This document shows, piece by piece, positions 59,119 through 64,000 of a stretch of 64,000 nt of DNA. The DNA comes from Spirochaetota bacterium (GTDB lineage: Bacteria > Spirochaetota > Spirochaetia > Treponematales > Treponemataceae). Position 1 is the stretch's first letter, and each line of letters starts with the position of its first letter. Location: the NCBI GenBank assembly GCA_023438065.1, contig JAEXRH010000008.1, positions 186,001-250,000 on the forward strand, read 5' to 3'. A program made the translations under genes and the position numbers. The notes below the pieces were generated by a model. That model was not told the DNA's origin, made no database searches, and worked only from the letters and a program-made list of their open reading frames with translations.

Positions 59119-60703
59119 GGTCTTTCTCGTCGAGGACGAGGTCGTCGTTCGCGAGGGCATCCGGAACGGGATTCCCTGGGGGGATTCCCCGTACTCGCTC
59201 GCGGGAGAGGCGCCCGACGGGGAAATGGCCCTGTCGATACTTAAGGACGTGCGGCCCGACATCCTGATAACCGACATCAAGATGCCGTTCATGGACGGGC
59301 TCGCGCTCGCGCGGGTGGTCAAGAAAACCCAGCCCTGGATAAAGATCATCATCCTTTCCGGCCACGACGAGTTTCAGTTCGCGCGGGAAGCGATATCGAT
59401 CGGGGTCGAGGAGTACCTCCTCAAGCCCGTGTCGGCGTCGGACATGCTGAAGACGCTCGACAAGGTCGCGCTCCGCATCGAGGAGGAAAAGAAGAACCTC
59501 GACAGCGTCGAGTCCCTCAAGCGACAGGCGCGCTCGACGGCAGAACTCCTGCGCGAGAGCTGGCTTTCGTCCCTCGTCGCGGGAGGAGTCGACCCGGCCT
59601 CCGCGATCGAGACCGCGAGAACGCACGGCATCGACCTCATATCCCGGTATTTCTCGGTGGTGATCGCGGAGCTCCTCCCCGAGAGCGAGGATTTCCGGGA
59701 AATCGAGAAGTCCCGTCGTCTCATCATGGCGTACGCCGAGCGCTCGGCCGACATAATCGCGTTCTCGTCGGGCGTCGACCGGATCGTGCTCATCGTGAAG
59801 GGCGCGTCGCCGGAATCGCTCGAGGAATCGACGTACGCGCTCGCGCAGGGGATCAAGCACGAGACCGAGCGGGATACGCACTGCGCGCTTTCCGTCGGCA
59901 TCGGTTCCTGCGACGGGTTGGTCGCCGGCATTCCGCGTTCGTACGCGGAGGCGGTCCGTTCCCTGAAATACCTCGCCGACTCGGGAAGGCGGGAGATCCT
60001 CGGCATCGACGACCTGTCGGCGATCGACGAGAGCGACATCGCGCGGCTCTCGGGCGATCCCGTCGCGGACAAACTCCGCTACATCACGAGGGACGAGATC
60101 GACGGCGTCGTCGAGCAATACTCCGCCATGGTCGCCGAATCCCCTGCCCGGGGAGGCTTCATCAGCTACTACCTGCTCTATGACATCATCGTGGCGGCGT
60201 CCGCCGTGGTGGGGGAGATGGGTGCCGACGCCCGCGCTGTCTTCGCGACGCAGAGCGCGCATCGCCGTCTTTCCGAGATCGCCGCGTCGGGCGAGCTCTT
60301 CGCCGCCGAGGTCAGGAGGGTCATCACCGCGGTAGTGGAATGCCATGAGGCGATGGGCCGCGGGGGTCACGGGAACATGGTGCTCAAGGCGAAGAAGTAC
60401 ATCAACGAGAATTTCGCGAAACCGGGGATTTCCCTCCTGTCGGTCGCCTCGTTCGTCAACGTGAGCCCGAATCACTTCAGCACGGTATTCGCGCAGGAGA
60501 CGGGCGAGAGCTTTATCGAGTACCTCACCGGCGTGAGGATCGATCGGGCGAAACGGCTTCTTTCCACGACGCAGATGAGGAGTTCCGATATCGCCTACGA
60601 GATCGGGTTCAACGATCCGCATTATTTCAGCTTTATCTTCAAGAAGAACGTCGGCATGACGCCGCGCGATTTCCGTTCGGAAAAAACCGCCCATATCGAG
60701 TAA
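59111..60703 (+). CDS. YesN-type response regulator with AraC DNA-binding domain
   Basis: A 530-residue regulator: receiver (1-125) with EDE at 8-10 and phospho-acceptor Asp55 (ITDIKMPFMDG), long middle part (about 135-410) that resembles a degenerate cyclase-like fold, and C-terminal AraC double HTH (about 425-525; SPNHFSTVFAQETG, RSSDIAYEIGFNDPHYFS). Target genes are not obvious in the window. Confidence 0.93.
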   Translation: MYRVFLVEDEVVVREGIRNGIPWGDSPYSLAGEAPDGEMALSILKDVRPDILITDIKMPFMDGLALARVVKKTQPWIKIIILSGHDEFQFAREAISIGVEEYLLKPVSASDMLKTLDKVALRIEEEKKNLDSVESLKRQARSTAELLRESWLSSLVAGGVDPASAIETARTHGIDLISRYFSVVIAELLPESEDFREIEKSRRLIMAYAERSADIIAFSSGVDRIVLIVKGASPESLEESTYALAQGIKHETERDTHCALSVGIGSCDGLVAGIPRSYAEAVRSLKYLADSGRREILGIDDLSAIDESDIARLSGDPVADKLRYITRDEIDGVVEQYSAMVAESPARGGFISYYLLYDIIVAASAVVGEMGADARAVFATQSAHRRLSEIAASGELFAAEVRRVITAVVECHEAMGRGGHGNMVLKAKKYINENFAKPGISLLSVASFVNVSPNHFSTVFAQETGESFIEYLTGVRIDRAKRLLSTTQMRSSDIAYEIGFNDPHYFSFIFKKNVGMTPRDFRSEKTAHIE

Positions 60704-60746
60704 GGGCCCCCGGAACCTTCGCCCGCCCCCGAGAGGCGGAATCGGG

Positions 60747-61892
60747 TTACCGTGCGCCTTCCCGATCGCCGCGGAGCACCGTCGCGCTCGCGATCGGCTC
60801 GGCCCTCGAGAGGTCTATTTCGTACTTTATCGACCGCGACGCGCGCATCCAGTCGGGTTTCTCCGGCCGAAGGATCATCGTGATCCGGTCGTCCGTTCTC
60901 GCGACAGTTACCGTCCCCTCGATCGCCCTCGCCCTGCCGCCGTCGAAGATGATCGAGAATCGCGAAGACGATGCCCCTCCCTCCGGAACCGACGCGAGAT
61001 CCGCGAGCGCGGGTTGGAACCGGAGCTCGACCCCTTCCGTCGCCGATCCCGCGCCGACCCCAGACGATTCCCCGGTTCCCGAAACGATCGAGGCGATTCC
61101 GTAACCCTCTCCATGCCCGAAGAAGGTCACGACATTCGTCGAAACCCCGGTTTTATAGGAAAGGCGAACGCTCGCTCCCTCTCCCGTCGCGTTAGCCGCA
61201 TCGCGGTCAGGGCGAGCGAGCGCGGTAACGGATCGCGTCCCGTACGCGCGAACGAAAAGGGATTCGAAATCCTCGGAGAGGAAGGCCGAATAGGCGGTAA
61301 AAAACGGGGGACGCGAAATTTTCTCGTCCATCGGTATTTCGTAGGTTCGCCCGTCGATCGTGAGCGAGGATTCCGGCCCCGAGACCGCGCTCGCCTTTCG
61401 CCACATCGCCGGCAAGCCCGTATCGAGGGAGTGGTTTCCCGGATCGGTGAGCCCGCCGTACCGCGTGTTCGGTTTCCCCTCGCCGACGAAGGAAAGGACG
61501 AGCGATTTTCCGTCAGGGGTCGTCATTTCGAGCCGCGCGTCCTTTCCGCCGTTAACGATCGTCAGCGCGATCCCGGACGCGTACCAGTCCCTGCCCGAGG
61601 ACACGTCGGGATGCGCGTAATTGAAGGCGTCGATCTGAGAGCCGCCGCGCCGCGTGAGGATCGCGCGGATCTTCCCGCCGCCGTAATCGAAGGCCTCGAC
61701 GGACTCCCAGTCGGGATGTCCCGAGAACCAGGCGATGAGGTGGCGTTGGGCGCGCGTCCCGACGAGTTCGAAGGGAACGAGCACGCGCGAGGGCGTCGCG
61801 ACGGCCTCGGTCGTTTCGGCTCGAACGACGGGCGACGGCGCGAGTAAAAGCGCGAGGGCGAGCGTCGCGGGAAATTTCGCGATCCTGGTCAT
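60747..61892 (-). CDS. exported protein of unknown function
   Basis: A 381-residue protein with a signal peptide (about 1-25, cleaved after VRA), mostly beta-strand. No family recognised. Visible pieces are GLTDPGNHSLDTGLPAMW and FFGHGEGYGIASIVSG. The GHGEGYGIASI segment hints at a sugar-binding or glycosidase-like jelly roll, which is only a guess. AAAGGAG precedes ATG 61892 by about 9 bases. It lies 47 bases downstream of the AraC-GyrI gene on the same strand. Confidence 0.7.
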   Translation of the reverse strand: MTRIAKFPATLALALLLAPSPVVRAETTEAVATPSRVLVPFELVGTRAQRHLIAWFSGHPDWESVEAFDYGGGKIRAILTRRGGSQIDAFNYAHPDVSSGRDWYASGIALTIVNGGKDARLEMTTPDGKSLVLSFVGEGKPNTRYGGLTDPGNHSLDTGLPAMWRKASAVSGPESSLTIDGRTYEIPMDEKISRPPFFTAYSAFLSEDFESLFVRAYGTRSVTALARPDRDAANATGEGASVRLSYKTGVSTNVVTFFGHGEGYGIASIVSGTGESSGVGAGSATEGVELRFQPALADLASVPEGGASSSRFSIIFDGGRARAIEGTVTVARTDDRITMILRPEKPDWMRASRSIKYEIDLSRAEPIASATVLRGDREGAR

Positions 61893-61939
61893 GGCTGTAG
61901 TCTCCTTTCGGGCGAGACGGGAAAGCTCGGGATTCCTGT

Positions 61940-62824
61940 TCAGGGGTCCGCGAGCGGGATGCGGAGCTCGTTCCGGTACCTGCCCGCGATCTGCTCGGCG
62001 GCGGATTCCCGGTGGACGCGGAAACCCGGCTCGCTCGCCACGCGGAGTCCCGGTTCGGCAAGGAGCGTGCGATAGACGCGATCGTAGAATCCCGTCAGTC
62101 CCCCGATCGTGCCGTCGTAGCGGAAGACCGCGTACCTGCCGCCGGGAATCGTCCGCGTCCCGAGCGGGGGCTCGGGCTCGGTTCCCTCGGGTACCGTAAC
62201 GCAGGCGTCGTAGCGCAGTTTCCCGTCGTCGGTAAGCTCGGGGGCGTCCCGGGAAAAGGAGATGCGGAGCGTCTCGTCGGAAACCAGTCCCGACTTTCGC
62301 GCCCAACGCATGAGCTTTCCCCAGGCGAGCCCGATCCTGAAGTCGTACCCCCCGATGTGCCTCGCGTACGCGACGCGATACGGGGGAAACACGCGTACCT
62401 CGAACGGGACGCTTTCTCGTTCGTCAGGATCAGTATGACGCGTCGCGTCGCGCGGGACTATCGGATTCTTGCGATTCCGCGCGAGCCCTCGCGATCGCCA
62501 GGAGCGCGGCGACACGCCGAAATGCGCCTTGAACGCGTGCGCGAAATGGGCGGGCGTCGAGAAGCCGACCGAGAGCGCGATCTCGGTGAGAGACAGGTCT
62601 CCCTCAATCATGAGCGCCGCGCGCTCGAGTCTGAGCCGGTTGATGTGCTCCTGGTGCGTTTCGCCGACGATCGTCCGGAAGACGCGATGGAAATGACAGG
62701 GCGAGAAATGGCCCCGCGCGGCAAGATCGTCGAGCGTGATCCTTTCGGAAAGGTGCTCGTTGATGTAATCGATCGCGCGGTTGACGCTCTCCTCGTGAAA
62801 GTCCCGGGTGTCGCTTTGCTGCAT
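61940..62824 (-). CDS. AraC-family regulator with GyrI-like effector domain
   Basis: A 294-residue protein of the Rob/SoxS-GyrI type. The AraC double HTH comes first (about 8-112: ITLDDLAARGHFSPCHFHRVF, LTEIALSVGFSTPAHFAHAF), then a GyrI-like small-molecule domain (about 135-294: IPGGRYAVFRYDG). Such proteins sense hydrophobic or cationic compounds and switch on defence genes. The start is 7 bases from a -10 box. The downstream exported gene is the first candidate target. Confidence 0.93.
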   Translation of the reverse strand: MQQSDTRDFHEESVNRAIDYINEHLSERITLDDLAARGHFSPCHFHRVFRTIVGETHQEHINRLRLERAALMIEGDLSLTEIALSVGFSTPAHFAHAFKAHFGVSPRSWRSRGLARNRKNPIVPRDATRHTDPDERESVPFEVRVFPPYRVAYARHIGGYDFRIGLAWGKLMRWARKSGLVSDETLRISFSRDAPELTDDGKLRYDACVTVPEGTEPEPPLGTRTIPGGRYAVFRYDGTIGGLTGFYDRVYRTLLAEPGLRVASEPGFRVHRESAAEQIAGRYRNELRIPLADP

Positions 62825-62831
62825 GGGAAGA

Positions 62832-62837
62832 AGTATA
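62832..62837 (-). promoter_or_regulatory. -10 box, leaderless start of the AraC-GyrI gene
   Basis: Minus strand TATACT, 7 bases before ATG 62824. No good -35 seen. Confidence 0.4.
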
Positions 62838-62883
62838 CCACGACCTCAGGGCATTCCGCGTCGCGCGCGCCGGAGTGGGGGTA

Positions 62884-62932
62884 GGCCGGAATCGCGCCGG
62901 AAACGCGGTCGCGTTTCCGGGGAAGTCCGGCC
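62884..62932. repeat. nested inverted repeat
   Basis: Inner stem CCGGAAACGC (62897-62906), loop GGTC, GCGTTTCCGG (62911-62920); outer stem GGCCGGA (62884-62890) with TCCGGCC (62926-62932). Symmetric on both strands, lies between purH and the AraC-GyrI gene. May be a REP-like element or a processing hairpin. Confidence 0.6.
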
Positions 62933-62961
62933 GGAGGGGGAGCAGGGGCGAGCGTTATCGA

Positions 62962-62994
62962 TTCGGGCGGCGGGCAAAACGATCGCCGCCCGAA
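62962..62994 (-). terminator. strong hairpin after purH
   Basis: TTCGGGCGGCG (62962-62972) and CGCCGCCCGAA (62984-62994), 11 perfect pairs with an 11-base loop, 24 bases after the purH stop. There is no T-tract after the stem on the minus strand, so termination would need Rho or be weak. Confidence 0.55.
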
Positions 62995-63017
62995 ATCAGT
63001 CGCTCCCCCAAAGAAAC

Positions 63018-64000
63018 TTAATGCTTGAAATGTCTCGTGCCGGTAAACACCATCGCGATGCCGAGCTTGTTCGCGGCGTCGATCGAGAGCTGGTCGTTCA
63101 TCGAGCCGCCGGGCTGGACGATCGCCTTGATGCCGTATTTCGCGGCCATCTCGACGCAGTCGGCGAAGGGGAAGAAGGCGTCCGAGGCCATGACGGTCGC
63201 GCCCTCCTTCGAGACGGCGCCGTCGAGCATCGGGAGCCCCGCGTCGGTGATCGCCTTGCCGCGCGCGAGCGACTGCTCGGTGGGCCATATGCGGTTTACC
63301 TGGCCGCCCGCGAGTCCGACCGCGACGCCGTCCTTCACGATGACGATCGCGTTCGATTTCACGAACATCGCCATCGTCATGCCGAAGGCCATCTCCGCGG
63401 CCTCGCTCGCCGTCGGCGCCTTCTCGGTCACGACCTTCCACTCGCTGAAGAGGGTGTTGTCGCGGCCCTGGACGAGCACGCCGCCGTCGACCGCCATCGC
63501 CTCGGTGAGCGAAGAAGGCTTGATGTCTGCCTTGATGAGGCGGACGTTCTTTTTCTTGGTGAATACCTCGAGGGCCTCGGCCGTAAAGTCCGGGGCGACG
63601 ACGACTTCGAGGAAGATCTTCGTCATCTCCTCGGCGGTCGCCTTGTCGATCGGCCTATTGCAGCCGATGATGCCGCCGAAGATCGAGACGGGGTCGACAA
63701 GGTACGTGCGCTGGTAGGCTTCGAGGACGGTCTTGCCGAGGGCGGCGCCGCACGGGGTGTTGTGCTTGAGCGCGACGCAAATGACGGGAGAGCTCTTTCC
63801 GGCGAGTTTCGCCGCCGCGTCCTTCGGGAACTCCGCGGGAAGCGCGGCGATGAAGTCGTCATAGGCGCACGCGGCCTTCCAGGCGATGTCGAGGTCGCGC
63901 ATGTTGTTGTAGGAAAGCTCCTTGCCCTGCAGCTGCGTCATGCCGCCGAACGCGCCCTTTTTGTCCGCGGTAAGGTAGAGTGCCGCCTCCTGGTGGCCGT
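63018..64000 (-). CDS. purH: PurH, AICAR transformylase/IMP cyclohydrolase (3' part)
   Basis: The C-terminal 327 residues of PurH; the frame continues past the right edge (the last codons read GHQEAALYLTADKKG, just before an internal Met at 63941). This is the AICAR-formylating half: LSYNNMRDLDIAWKA, VALKHNTPCGAA, DPVSIFGGIIGCNRPID, RLIKADI, LAGGQVNRIWPTEQSL, SDAFFPFADCVEMAAKYGIKAI and VFTGTRHFKH. It completes IMP synthesis in the cytosol. The IMP cyclohydrolase half lies outside. Confidence 0.97.
   Translation of the reverse strand, partial: GHQEAALYLTADKKGAFGGMTQLQGKELSYNNMRDLDIAWKAACAYDDFIAALPAEFPKDAAAKLAGKSSPVICVALKHNTPCGAALGKTVLEAYQRTYLVDPVSIFGGIIGCNRPIDKATAEEMTKIFLEVVVAPDFTAEALEVFTKKKNVRLIKADIKPSSLTEAMAVDGGVLVQGRDNTLFSEWKVVTEKAPTASEAAEMAFGMTMAMFVKSNAIVIVKDGVAVGLAGGQVNRIWPTEQSLARGKAITDAGLPMLDGAVSKEGATVMASDAFFPFADCVEMAAKYGIKAIVQPGGSMNDQLSIDAANKLGIAMVFTGTRHFKH

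Noticed and set aside
1..64000. tRNA, rRNA, CRISPR, insertion sequence, prophage, replication origin
   Set aside because: No cloverleaf with CCA-like ends, no rRNA core motifs, no regularly spaced repeats, no transposase or integrase frames and no DnaA-box cluster were found by eye; composition and codon usage are uniform throughout.

Overview
The window is GC-rich (roughly 60-65 %), densely coded bacterial DNA: 56 protein genes, many overlapping by 1-26 bases, with no rRNA, tRNA, insertion sequence, prophage or CRISPR array visible. The envelope is Gram-negative in type (Lol-like exporter, beta-barrel protein, many lipobox proteins, LPP20 and LpoB families). Several MCPs, three sugar-binding-protein/LytS/YesN-style parts, ChvE-GguA-GguB and an MraY with an HDH motif fit a free-living, fermentative, high-GC member of the Spirochaetota (Treponema/Spirochaeta-like). 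That placement is an inference from gene content; no marker gene proves it.

Left part (1-17.9 kb): a cobalamin riboswitch faces left out of the window; then a full-length P1B-type metal ATPase with several eroded catalytic motifs, a GGDEF-PilZ protein with a radical SAM gene 3 bases behind it, an RluA-type pseudouridine synthase, a HAD phosphatase, PlsC, an MFS carrier divergent from a PfkB sugar kinase, two surface lipoproteins flanking a 53-residue rubredoxin, Pcm, a YkgJ-like protein, a NadD-like nucleotidyltransferase and a Cache-type MCP.

Middle (17.9-45.3 kb): a thiC-thiM-thiE-thiD operon under a TPP riboswitch with an intrinsic terminator; an orphan galactitol-type PTS EIIC divergent from an iron alcohol dehydrogenase; a bacteriohemerythrin plus soluble MCP operon; a sugar-sensing module (binding protein, LytS-like kinase, YesN-like regulator, second binding lipoprotein) leading into the ChvE-GguA-GguB sugar ABC transporter; a compact trpE-trpGD-trpCF-trpB-trpA operon with two gene fusions and a palindromic operator; a hybrid histidine kinase, a hotdog thioesterase and a VOC protein.

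Right part (45.3-64 kb): LpoB-like/COG3014-like/LPP20-like lipoproteins; a five-gene Lol-like envelope module (ATPase, two FtsX permeases, LolA-like carrier, outer-membrane barrel); an isolated mraY; a TlpA-CcdA thiol redox pair; a second binding-protein/kinase/regulator module with no transporter beside it; an exported unknown protein, an AraC-GyrI regulator, and the 3' part of purH running off the right edge.

A recurring theme is leaderless or near-leaderless transcription: in about ten units the -10 box lies only 5-10 bases before the start codon and no Shine-Dalgarno sequence is present, while other genes have strong Shine-Dalgarno sequences. Several -35 boxes are built into the stop codon or terminator of the gene before.
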